Positions 34,374-42,010 of a stretch of 48,445 nucleotides of DNA are shown here, one piece after another. The number at the start of each line of letters is the position of its first letter. Within the stretch, counting starts at the first letter, position 1. The notes beneath the pieces are model-generated. The model saw only the letters and a program-made list of their open reading frames with translations. It was not told the DNA's origin and made no database searches. The stretch spans positions 1 to 48,445 of the forward strand of contig JAUIFF010000026.1 in NCBI GenBank assembly GCA_030429545.1, written 5' to 3'. The position numbers and the translations under genes are program-made. The DNA comes from Polyangia bacterium (GTDB taxonomy: Bacteria > Myxococcota_A > Polyangia > Nannocystales > Nannocystaceae).

Positions 34374-36188
34374 ATGAGTGCGACAGATAAATGGATTCAA
34401 GATTCCCTGGCCCAACTCGATGCCCTTGAAGAGGAGCGTCTTGAACTCGAACAGGCCCTCGAACAATCCTCTGATCCCGCGGGCTTGCGGGTTTTAAATG
34501 GTGAGATCGAGCGGGTCGAAGGGGAGATCGCCGAGTTGGTAGCTGCCCTGGAGGAACTCGCCGAGGCCCGGGATTCGGCAGCTGATAAACCGGTGGCGAA
34601 GGTCGCAAAACCGGTCCCGATGGCTCCCGAGGATGTTCCGCCACCCCCGTTGCCGGGACTCCAGCCAGGTCTACCTGTGAAGGTTGTATCTGCATCCAAA
34701 CCGAAGCCCGCTGGCGTTGCGGTCACCTCCGTCGCCGCGAAACCTAGCCTCGCGCCCGCGGCCCAGCCCGCTGTCGAAGCCAAGCCCGGGTCGGCGGCAA
34801 AGCTGGAGGTTGCCGCGAAGCCTGCGGTTGCAACGTCTGAGGGCGCAGCAAGGTCGGCGGTAGCGGTCGCAGCCAAGCCTGCAATCACCTCAGCAAAGTC
34901 GGAGGTAGCGGTCGCGGCCAAACCAGCAGTCACCTCAGCAAAACCCGCGCAAGCAGCCGTCGCAACGTCGGAGGTTGCAGCAAATTCCGAGAACGCAGCG
35001 AAACCTGAGCAAACGGCAGCTGCTGAAGGGGCAGCGAAACTCGAGAACGCAGCAAAGCCCGAGTTGGCGAAGGCCGGCGCAGGAACACTCGAGGCAGCAG
35101 TCAAACCGGCTGGCGAAACCGCAAAGCCCGAGTCGGTAGCACAACCGAAGGTCGGCGCAGGCACGCTCGAGGCAGTCAAACCGGCTGGCGAAACCGCCAA
35201 GCCCGAGTCGGTGGCACAACCGAAGGCCGGCACCGCAGCGCCCGCGGCAACGCCCCAGGTAGCGACTGGGCCAACCTCGACACCCGCGCAGGTCGAGGAG
35301 CGCTCGCGTCCGCCAAACGGTCTGGCCGCAGCTCAAGAGATGGCGCGCCAGGCCGAGGCTGAAGCCCAACGGGCGGCAGTCGAGGCTCAAATTGCGGCCC
35401 AGCGCGCAGCAGCTCAGCAGGCGGCGGCACAGCAGGCCCAGTTGCTCGCGCAGCAGGCGATTGCTGCGGCGAAGCAGGCAGCGGCTCCGCAACCGCAAGC
35501 GACGCAGCCCGTGCAGCAACCGCAGTCGCCGTTTGCCCGGCCGGCCCAGCCCGTGCATAGCCAACCGGGCTCGCCGTTTGCCCAACCAGCGCATCGACCA
35601 CAGGCCCGCTCGCCGTTTGCACCCCCGTCCCAACCAGCGAGTTCACCATTTGCCAGTCCGAATGCTTCTCCGCTAAACCAGCCCAATCGTGTGTATGCAC
35701 AACCTTCCTGGCCAGGGGGGACGCCGCTAAACAACGCCCAAGGCTATGGTCAGCCCGCGACTCCGGAGTTCGTCGGCTCGCCGATGACCGACTACGATTA
35801 CGAAGAGCCGCGCAAGAGCAGTGGGGCTGTGTGGGGCCTGTTGCTCGTGCTGTTGCTCGTGGGTGGCGGTGCAGGGTATTTCGCCCTCAACGGCGGGCTA
35901 AACCAGGAACCCGAGCCCGCTCCGGTAGCGGCAACGGTCCCCGCCGGTCCGGTCAAGGTATTTGCGGCCAAGCCGATTCCCCCCGATACCCAGGGCCCCG
36001 GGACGATTGCCGATGCCAATGCCGAGCAAACTTCGGGTACCGAGTTCAAGTCGGGGCGCCGTCGTTGGTCCGGTGCAAGGCGTAGCTCAGGCTCGAGTGT
36101 GAGCAGCAGCGGGCCGAGCCCATCCCGCAAGAAGCGTGGAACCAAGGTCGTCCACACCGACGATCCGCTCGACGGCTTTGTCGAGTAG
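34374..36188 (+). CDS. Ala/Pro/Lys-rich single-pass membrane protein with N-terminal coiled coil
   Basis: A 604-residue protein. ATG 34374 begins MSATDKWIQDSLAQLDAL. Residues 1-75 are a charged coiled coil (LEEERLELEQALEQ). Then about 240 residues of repeats such as AVAAKPA, AAKPE and GETAKPESVAQPK follow, an Ala/Gln-rich helix (QAEAEAQRAAVEAQIAAQR), a segment with several SPFA repeats, one transmembrane helix (about 483-505, VWGLLLVLLLVGGGAGYFAL), and a basic Ser-rich tail. No catalytic domain is seen; architecture resembles gliding or envelope-scaffold proteins of myxobacteria, but that is only a comparison. The repeats KPAGETAKPESVAQPK occur twice nearly unchanged in DNA (about 35108 and 35178), suggesting recent duplication. 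A strong terminator follows. Confidence 0.7.
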   Translation: MSATDKWIQDSLAQLDALEEERLELEQALEQSSDPAGLRVLNGEIERVEGEIAELVAALEELAEARDSAADKPVAKVAKPVPMAPEDVPPPPLPGLQPGLPVKVVSASKPKPAGVAVTSVAAKPSLAPAAQPAVEAKPGSAAKLEVAAKPAVATSEGAARSAVAVAAKPAITSAKSEVAVAAKPAVTSAKPAQAAVATSEVAANSENAAKPEQTAAAEGAAKLENAAKPELAKAGAGTLEAAVKPAGETAKPESVAQPKVGAGTLEAVKPAGETAKPESVAQPKAGTAAPAATPQVATGPTSTPAQVEERSRPPNGLAAAQEMARQAEAEAQRAAVEAQIAAQRAAAQQAAAQQAQLLAQQAIAAAKQAAAPQPQATQPVQQPQSPFARPAQPVHSQPGSPFAQPAHRPQARSPFAPPSQPASSPFASPNASPLNQPNRVYAQPSWPGGTPLNNAQGYGQPATPEFVGSPMTDYDYEEPRKSSGAVWGLLLVLLLVGGGAGYFALNGGLNQEPEPAPVAATVPAGPVKVFAAKPIPPDTQGPGTIADANAEQTSGTEFKSGRRRWSGARRSSGSSVSSSGPSPSRKKRGTKVVHTDDPLDGFVE

Positions 36189-36208
36189 CCGGGCTACGAT
36201 CGAGCCAG

Positions 36209-36244
36209 CGCCCCATTTGAGGTTTCTCGAATGGGGCGTTTTTT
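36209..36244 (+). terminator. Rho-independent terminator after the Ala/Pro-rich gene
   Basis: Perfect 9-bp arms CGCCCCATT/AATGGGGCG with a 12-base loop, followed by TTTTTT, 21 bases past the stop codon. Confidence 0.88.
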
Positions 36245-36276
36245 ATGTGCCGAGAAGTTCCTCGCACGCGATTTTA

Positions 36277-36490
36277 TGTGTATACAAAAGTCGAAAATGT
36301 TCCTGGGAACGCCTCGAGCGGGTGAGGCTGCAGGTTTTGTGGGTACACAAACCTGAAAAGTCTGTCTGAAGGCGAGTTTTTGGTGTGGACGAAGCTCCTG
36401 GGAACGCCTCGAGCGGGTGAGGCGGCAGGTTTTTGTGTGTACATAAAACCGAAAAGCCCGCCTGAGGCGAGCTTTTGGCGTGGACGAAGC
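36277..36490. repeat. Two 95-bp direct repeats with motif-bearing hairpins
   Basis: Copies at 36301-36395 and 36396-36490 share TCCTGGGAACGCCTCGAGCG, a hairpin AGGTTT/AAACC, and TTTTGGYGTGGACGAAG. Each hairpin apex carries a variant of the iterated motif (TGTGGGTACA 36338, TGTGTGTACA 36434), and a third variant (TGTGTATACA 36277) lies in a TTTTATG...CAAAA hairpin just before. The region separates convergent genes and acts at least partly as terminator DNA. Confidence 0.75.
36452..36476. terminator. Bidirectional terminator of the VWA lipoprotein gene
   Basis: AAAAGC/GCTTTT and CGCCT/AGGCG nest into one hairpin with A- and T-tracts on both sides. It lies 20 bases past the minus-strand stop at 36496. 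Confidence 0.7.
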
Positions 36491-36495
36491 GCACC

Positions 36496-37635
36496 TTACA
36501 TCGGCGGCGGGAAGACTTCGCAGACCGCCTCGATCACGTCGAGGGCCTCGTGCAGCGGTGTGGTGAAGTCGTCGTCGCAGATGTTGCCGTAGTAGGCGTT
36601 GGTCAGGTTGAGCTCGAGGAACTGGTGGAGCCGGGGCGAGGCGACCGCTCCCGGATCGTCCTGCGACCCCCCGCAGGTGCCAGACTTGGGGCCGGAGAAC
36701 ACGACGGTGACAAATCGATCGGGCTCGCCGCCCTTGAGGTCGACAAACTGGTTCCAGTACTCGATGACTGGGGTTGGCTCACCTGGCCCCAAGAACACAT
36801 CCCAGTTGTCGGGGACTTCCCAGACGGATTGGTCGTCCTCGTCGGTAAAGACCACCAACACGAGTAGGGCATCGTCGCGTAGGAAGCCGTTGTTGTAGCC
36901 CTCCACGTCGACGACGCGGTCGATCAGACCGGCGCGTGCGGCCTCGAGGGGCATTTCGCTAAACTCCCCGCCGTCCATTGAAGCGATGCAGCGGAACTGG
37001 TTGGAGACTTCTTGTAGCGGTCCGGTTTCGATCCACTTGCCCGGGGGCTCGTCGGCCTCGCAGTTGAGACGATCGGCCGTGTGTTGCAACCGTCCGCGGT
37101 GGTCTTGGCCGCAGATGAATTGAAGGACACACATATCGGAGCCGGCCATGTCGGTCGACATCACGCCGACGCGGTAGTCGATGTTCTTTTCTTGGACGAG
37201 CTCCTGGTCGATGGTGGCCATGAGTTGGGGGAACGCATCTGTCAGCTTGTCCTGCTCCTGGCTCATCGAGCCGGAGTCGTCGATGACAAACAGGATGTCG
37301 ACCTTTTCGCAGCCGAGCTCATCGCCACCGGTGGGGTTGCCGGTGTCACTGGTGGTGGTTGTGTCGACCCCGACATCGAGTTTGACCCCGGTGGTTGAGG
37401 GGTCCATGGTGGTCGTACTGTCACTGTCGGAGTCGCTCCCCGAGCCACCGCTGGTTGTCGTGCCCTCGCTGCCCGATTCGCCCTCCGAGGTACCAGGCCC
37501 CGCGGTCGTGTTGCCCGTGCCCTGGGTCGCCGAGGTGATCTGGGGCAGGGTGTCACTATCGCTTTCGTTGCCGTCACCGCTGCCGCAGGCGAGAGAGAAC
37601 ATCAAGACAGGTACGAGCGGGCAAGTGCGGAGCAT
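36496..37635 (-). CDS. VWA-domain lipoprotein with Ser/Thr-rich linker
   Basis: A 379-residue lipoprotein. ATG 37635 starts a signal with lipobox (MLRTCPLVPVLMFSLAC). A linker rich in Ser/Thr/Gly/Asp follows (GSGSDSDSDSTTTMD) to about residue 105. Then comes a von Willebrand factor A domain with MIDAS motif VDILFVIDDSGSMS, a conserved Thr/Asp region VVFTDEDDQSVW, and several Cys (CVLQFICGQ, TCGGSQDD) that are likely disulfides. Myxobacteria encode many such predicted surface metal-dependent adhesion proteins; ligand unknown. Its terminator is listed separately. Confidence 0.82.
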   Translation of the reverse strand: MLRTCPLVPVLMFSLACGSGDGNESDSDTLPQITSATQGTGNTTAGPGTSEGESGSEGTTTSGGSGSDSDSDSTTTMDPSTTGVKLDVGVDTTTTSDTGNPTGGDELGCEKVDILFVIDDSGSMSQEQDKLTDAFPQLMATIDQELVQEKNIDYRVGVMSTDMAGSDMCVLQFICGQDHRGRLQHTADRLNCEADEPPGKWIETGPLQEVSNQFRCIASMDGGEFSEMPLEAARAGLIDRVVDVEGYNNGFLRDDALLVLVVFTDEDDQSVWEVPDNWDVFLGPGEPTPVIEYWNQFVDLKGGEPDRFVTVVFSGPKSGTCGGSQDDPGAVASPRLHQFLELNLTNAYYGNICDDDFTTPLHEALDVIEAVCEVFPPPM

Positions 37636-37878
37636 GTAGGAACAAGTAGCATGGCAAAACTCGCTACGTCTGCACATCTAGTTGTGGGTACATGCGGCCT
37701 TCCTCACAAAGTTTGATAAACCGCAGTGATTGCCCGGAATATGCTTGGGTTGGCCAATCGCTACAGACAGGGTGAATTGACGGGGTTTGGGCGCTTCGTC
37801 GGCCACGAACGTTTGCCAGCAGGGCCCGGGGGCTGCGATGCTACAGCCAGACAATGGCGCGATCTTACTTGCATATCC

Positions 37879-38805
37879 ATGGGGTTTACCACGGGGTTTT
37901 TTTGCCTGCTCGCCTGTGCCTGTGGACCGACGCCGGGGACCGGGAGCGCGGGTTCGACTGCTGGCAGTACGGCAGGCCCGGACACCACGGCGGGGCCGGG
38001 CACGACGACTGGCATCCCCGAACCGACGACGTCGGTCGGGACCGAGCCCGGAACCACGGCCGACAGCTCTGAGGCGACCAGTGAGCCCAGCGGCGAGCCG
38101 ACGGACACCGGGGATCCCAGCGACACGGGCGATACCGCGTCGACGACCGAGCAGGGCAGCGACTCAGACACCGAGGGGACGTGCCCCGAGCCGATGGCAC
38201 TCGACCTCGATTTTGAGTTGATGCCGTCACCGGCCAAGGTCGACGAGGAGTGCCTAGTGGCAGCGATCGACCACGATGTAGATGCATTTACACTTACTCT
38301 CAACTGCGTCCAGCAGAGCTTTAGCCTGTGGGTCGCCTCATCCGAGCTTCAGCCCCCCGGGTTGGCCGGGATTGGCGAAGAAGTCCACCTGTCCTATGTG
38401 CAGGCCGAGGGTGAGATCGGCATTGAGCAGTGGTTGGCGATCCGTCACGACCGTCACGCCGGGATCGACAAGACGGTGTTGGGCCTGGTTTCGGCCGCCC
38501 GCTTAGACCCACCACAGACCACCCTCAACGAGTTTTTTGTGTCGCCGGAAGTAGCGATAAGCGACGGCCTATGTGCGCCCGAGGATACGCCCTGCGGCCA
38601 AACCGAGCGGGTCGGGTTGCGGTTTAGCGAGGCGTTTGGCGAGGCGGTCGTACTCGACCAGCAGGTCGGCTACTACGGCGTCGACTTTGTCTCGCAGTCG
38701 TTGGCGGTGGTGGAGGCGGCCCTGGTCCATCCGTTCAACAACTGCGACGAGCCCACCATGACACGGTTTGCGTTTGGCATCGGGTTTGTGTTTACCGGAC
38801 CCTGA
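37879..38805 (+). CDS. Lipoprotein with Thr/Gly/Pro linker, unknown C-terminal domain
   Basis: A 308-residue lipoprotein. ATG 37879 begins a signal with lipobox (MGFTTGFFCLLACAC), then a Gly/Ser/Thr/Pro-rich linker to about residue 105 (STAGSTAGPDTTAGPGTTTG), then a beta-rich domain (VDAFTLTLNCVQQSFSLWV, EVHLSYVQAEGEIGIEQWLAI) with a few Cys. I do not recognise the family. Two overlapping iterated motifs (38277-38292) sit where the folded domain begins, encoding Val-Asp-Ala-Phe-Thr. Convergent with the next gene (9-base gap). Confidence 0.7.
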   Translation: MGFTTGFFCLLACACGPTPGTGSAGSTAGSTAGPDTTAGPGTTTGIPEPTTSVGTEPGTTADSSEATSEPSGEPTDTGDPSDTGDTASTTEQGSDSDTEGTCPEPMALDLDFELMPSPAKVDEECLVAAIDHDVDAFTLTLNCVQQSFSLWVASSELQPPGLAGIGEEVHLSYVQAEGEIGIEQWLAIRHDRHAGIDKTVLGLVSAARLDPPQTTLNEFFVSPEVAISDGLCAPEDTPCGQTERVGLRFSEAFGEAVVLDQQVGYYGVDFVSQSLAVVEAALVHPFNNCDEPTMTRFAFGIGFVFTGP

Positions 38806-38814
38806 GTGAACGCA

Positions 38815-39588
38815 TTAGATCCGTTCGCCGACGACCTCCCAAACTTCGCTGGTACAGTCGGCGCAGTTGTTGCCCTGCCCCTGGTACTCGGCCGAGAACG
38901 TGGCTGTGAAGTTATCGAGGTCGCTAAAGCTACCGACGAGACGGTAGGTCTCGGTGCATCCGCCGGGGATGATGATCTGGGCGTCGAAGTCGGGGCCGTC
39001 AGGCGGTGGCGATTGCTCGAGGGTTTGCGGCGGACCGATGACAAACAGATCGTTGTTTTGGGTGGCAAACGTGACCTCGGTGATGTTGAAGTCGACCAGA
39101 CCAAAGGCACAAAACTTGCTCGGCGGGGGGGTGAGCGAGAACGTGCCATCGTAGTCGAGCTCGCCCTCGGTGTCGGTATCCGTATCCGTATCCGTTTCGG
39201 TGTCGGTCGGGTCCTCGGTGGTCGGGTCCTCGGTGGTCGGGTCTTCGGTGGTTGGCTCTTCGGTGGTCGGGTCTTCGGTGGTCGGTTCTTCGGTGGTCGG
39301 CTCTTCGGTGGTCGAGGGCCCGGCCGTGGTCGCGTCGGTATCGCTGCCGCTCATGCCCTCCGTGGTTTCCTCGCCGGTGGTCTCGTCCGCCGTTGTTGCA
39401 GGTACACATAGTCCGGTGTCTTCGACCGTCCCAGGGCCGCACATGCTGCCAGTGGTCGAGGAGGCGCTGTCACTCATCGCCGTGACCCCGGTCGACTCAT
39501 TGTTACAGGCCAGCAGCGCGACACAGGCCAGCAGGCCAAATCGCCCATAGCCCCAGCGATTCGGCGACGTATTTTGATTCCAGCTCAT
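38815..39588 (-). CDS. Lipoprotein with Thr/Glu/Asp/Pro minisatellite linker
   Basis: A 257-residue lipoprotein with a good ribosome-binding site (AAGGA, 8 bases before ATG 39588), signal and lipobox (YGRFGLLACVALLAC). One Cys pair (SMCGPGTVEDTGLCVP) precedes a linker made of TTEEP and TTEDP units encoded by a 15-base DNA repeat (about 39205-39320). The C-terminal domain of about 110 residues (KFCAFGLVDFNITEVTFA, GCTETYRLVGSFSDLDNFTA) is beta-rich with Cys; family unknown. Linker length may vary between strains through slippage. The 300-base gap after it (39589-39888) leads to the divergent MoxR operon; I see no further element there. Confidence 0.75.
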   Translation of the reverse strand: MSWNQNTSPNRWGYGRFGLLACVALLACNNESTGVTAMSDSASSTTGSMCGPGTVEDTGLCVPATTADETTGEETTEGMSGSDTDATTAGPSTTEEPTTEEPTTEDPTTEEPTTEDPTTEDPTTEDPTDTETDTDTDTDTEGELDYDGTFSLTPPPSKFCAFGLVDFNITEVTFATQNNDLFVIGPPQTLEQSPPPDGPDFDAQIIIPGGCTETYRLVGSFSDLDNFTATFSAEYQGQGNNCADCTSEVWEVVGERI

Positions 39589-39888
39589 GAAAAAGTCCTT
39601 TCAGTCCACAAAAACGTGACCACGGTATCACCGCCGTGGCGCAACTGTATGGTTTCTCACGGTGAGTCGGCATGGGGTTCCACGACCCCGCCGACACGCG
39701 ATTGCCGAAGAACTTTGTTTCCCTAAAAGTCGCGCCACCTCACTGTTTTCCCAGGTTGTCCGCTCCCGCTCGCGCGACCAATCCCGGTGGTTTTTTTGCA
39801 AACGGGCTTGGGGGTCGGCGACGCAGGGAGCGGTGGCGACGGCCACAATGGTACCGGTGTCGGGATAGCGGTATACCGGCCAGACCAC

Positions 39889-40917
39889 GTGGACGCGTTA
39901 TCCAGCAAACCAACAAAAGACGGTTCAGGTTCGGAGGCACAGGCCCTGCAGCAACTCGCCGGGGCTCGAGAACGCCTCGTCAGCCAGATCCGGCGGCGGA
40001 TCGTCGGCCAGACCGAAGCCATTGAGCTGTTGCTCGTGTGCCTGTTTGCCGGTGGGCACGGCCTGTTTGTCGGCGTTCCCGGGCTCGCCAAAACCCTGCT
40101 TGTCAGCACCCTGTCGCAGGCGATTGCATTGCAGTTTGCCCGGGTGCAGTTCACCCCCGACCTGATGCCCTCGGATATCACCGGTTCGGAGGTGCTCGAG
40201 GAGGAGTCGGGCACCGGTCGCCGCCACCTACGGTTTTTGCCCGGGCCGGTGTTTTGCAACCTCCTGTTGGCCGACGAAATCAACCGTACCCCGCCCAAAA
40301 CCCAGGCGGCGCTGTTACAGGCGATGCAGGAGTCGCGGGTGAGTGCCGGTGGCAAAACCCGGCCACTGCCATTGCCATTTCATGTATTTGCAACTCAAAA
40401 CCCGATCGAGCAGGAGGGGACCTACCCCCTGCCCGAGGCGCAACTCGACCGGTTTATGTTGCAGATCGCCGTGAGCTACCCCGACCTCGAGTCCGAACGG
40501 GCGATCGTTGCCATGGGGACCCCCGACAGCGAGGGCCTGCCTGCGATCGAGCCGGTGTTGACCCCGGCGCAGTTGTTGGCACACCGGGCCCTTGTGCGTC
40601 GGATCCCGGTGGCGCCCTCGGTGGTCGACTACATTGTGAAACTGCTGCGGGCCTCCCGGCCATCCGATGAGACATGTCCAAAGAGTCTTGTCGAACTGTT
40701 GCACTGGGGCGCCGGTCCGCGTGCCGGGCAGCAGTTGGTTGCCGCGGCCAAGGCCCGAGCCGCGCTCGCCGGGCGTCCGGCCGCGACAGCCGAGGATGTT
40801 CGCGCCCTCAGCCGGGCGGTGCTCGCCCACCGTTTGGTGCCGAGTTTTGCCGCCCAAAGCCGTGGGGTGACCGGTGGCGAAATTGTCGACGAACTGGTCC
40901 GCGCCGTCCGGGTGTAA
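39889..40917 (+). CDS. moxR: MoxR-family AAA+ ATPase
   Basis: About 342 residues: Walker A VGVPGLAKTLLVS, Walker B LLLADEINRTPPKTQAAL, sensor 1 VFATQNPIEQEGTYPLPEAQLDRF (MoxR hallmark), arginine-finger region, C-terminal lid. MoxR ATPases act as chaperones that load or activate proteins with VWA domains, which are encoded two genes downstream. GTG 39889 gives a typical N-terminus; the frame is also open from GTG 39787 (34 residues longer). First gene of a MoxR-DUF58-small ORF-BatA operon; next gene starts 6 bases after the stop. The motif at 40383 encodes HVFA in the sensor-1 strand, immediately ahead of TQNP. Confidence 0.9.
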   Translation: MDALSSKPTKDGSGSEAQALQQLAGARERLVSQIRRRIVGQTEAIELLLVCLFAGGHGLFVGVPGLAKTLLVSTLSQAIALQFARVQFTPDLMPSDITGSEVLEEESGTGRRHLRFLPGPVFCNLLLADEINRTPPKTQAALLQAMQESRVSAGGKTRPLPLPFHVFATQNPIEQEGTYPLPEAQLDRFMLQIAVSYPDLESERAIVAMGTPDSEGLPAIEPVLTPAQLLAHRALVRRIPVAPSVVDYIVKLLRASRPSDETCPKSLVELLHWGAGPRAGQQLVAAAKARAALAGRPAATAEDVRALSRAVLAHRLVPSFAAQSRGVTGGEIVDELVRAVRV

Positions 40918-40922
40918 ACACC

Positions 40923-41903
40923 ATGGCGAGGCAAACTCCTGCGTTGGCGACACTGCTGCCCCCGGGCCTTCAGACAGCTTTGCGGGGTCGCAGGTTGATC
41001 GTCGGACATCGCATCCGCGGGGTCTCGCTCGGTCGGCATCGTTCGCGACGAGCCGGTGACGGTCAGGAGTTTTTGGAGCACCGTGCCTATACGCCCGGTG
41101 ACGATCTTCGCCGAATCGATTGGCGCGCGGTGGCCCGGCACGACCGCTTGGTGCTGCGGCGAGACCACAGTGAGGACCAGCTAACCCTGGCGCTTTGTAT
41201 CGATCGTACCGCCGGGGTCGAGGAGGCTCCCGGGCAGCACTCGCGCGAAACCTATGTCCGGGCGTTGGCGGCCGCACTCGCGTTGATGACTGTGGGCCAG
41301 GGGGACCAGCTCGCGTTCTCGGTCCACAATGGTGTGGATACAAGTTTTTCGCAGCTGCGACCGCGGGCCGGTGCCCCCGCACTCGCAGCCCTTTCACGCG
41401 CCCTACACCAGCCGCTGGGGCCCGAGCCATGCCCGTGGCTTTCATGGGCTGGGCGCGCCCGCATGCTGCTGCCGCGGCGGAGTTTGGTGGTGGTGTTTAG
41501 CGACTTTCTCGACCCGATACCGGGCAGGCCTGCAGGCGATCGCAGCGGTGATATCGAAGTCTTGGGCGCCCTGAGTTCGCTGCGGGCCCGCGGACATACG
41601 GTGGTGCTGGTGCAGTCGTTGCTCGCCGATGAGTTGGCATTTCCGTGGACCGGTCGGCGCCTGCTCGAGGTCCGTGCCCCCGGTGGTCGCCGGCCACCCG
41701 TTGAAGGCCCGGGCATGCATTTACGGGCAGGTTATCTCCAAGCGCTCGGTGACCACCTCGAATGGTTTCGCCGCACGTGCGAGCAGCTTGGACTGCGGCG
41801 CGTGGCCGCGGTGACCAGCCGTCCGATCGAGGAAACGCTGCTGTCGTTGCTGGCAGTGTGCGCTGGCCAGGTGGTGACCTCGTCGCCGGAGGCGGTCGGG
41901 TGA
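40923..41903 (+). CDS. DUF58-domain protein
   Basis: A 326-residue protein with the DUF58 signature EFLEHRAYTPGDDLRRIDW followed by RHDRLVLRRDHSED, and a VWA-like Rossmann region (LALCIDRTAG, SLVVVFSDFLDP). DUF58 genes nearly always follow moxR and precede bat-type VWA genes; the complex is linked to envelope stress and aerotolerance in other bacteria. ATG 40923 is 6 bases after the MoxR stop; the frame upstream is a shadow of moxR. The stop TGA overlaps the GTG of the small ORF at 41900. Confidence 0.88.
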   Translation: MARQTPALATLLPPGLQTALRGRRLIVGHRIRGVSLGRHRSRRAGDGQEFLEHRAYTPGDDLRRIDWRAVARHDRLVLRRDHSEDQLTLALCIDRTAGVEEAPGQHSRETYVRALAAALALMTVGQGDQLAFSVHNGVDTSFSQLRPRAGAPALAALSRALHQPLGPEPCPWLSWAGRARMLLPRRSLVVVFSDFLDPIPGRPAGDRSGDIEVLGALSSLRARGHTVVLVQSLLADELAFPWTGRRLLEVRAPGGRRPPVEGPGMHLRAGYLQALGDHLEWFRRTCEQLGLRRVAAVTSRPIEETLLSLLAVCAGQVVTSSPEAVG

Positions 41904-42010
41904 GTTGGTCGCCAAACCTAGCCAGGCGCGAGCGCAGTGCTGACTGCCCGCCTGTGATGGCGCCCCGGTCGCGCGGGCGAGTCAACTCGGCGCCGGAGGT
42001 GGTCGGGTGA
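41900..42010 (+). CDS. Tiny coupled ORF between DUF58 and BatA-like genes (possible duplication scar)
   Basis: 36 codons. Its GTG overlaps the DUF58 stop (GTGA) and its own TGA overlaps the GTG of the next gene (GTGA), so the reading chain is perfectly coupled at both ends. A ribosome-binding GGAGG precedes both starts. The last codons and junction (CCGGAGGTGGTCGGGTGAG) are a near copy of those 108 bases upstream at the DUF58 end, so the segment may have arisen by duplication of the junction. The peptide (SWSPNLARRERSADCPPVM...) is not recognised and has no membrane segment. Confidence 0.4.
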   Translation: MSWSPNLARRERSADCPPVMAPRSRGRVNSAPEVVG

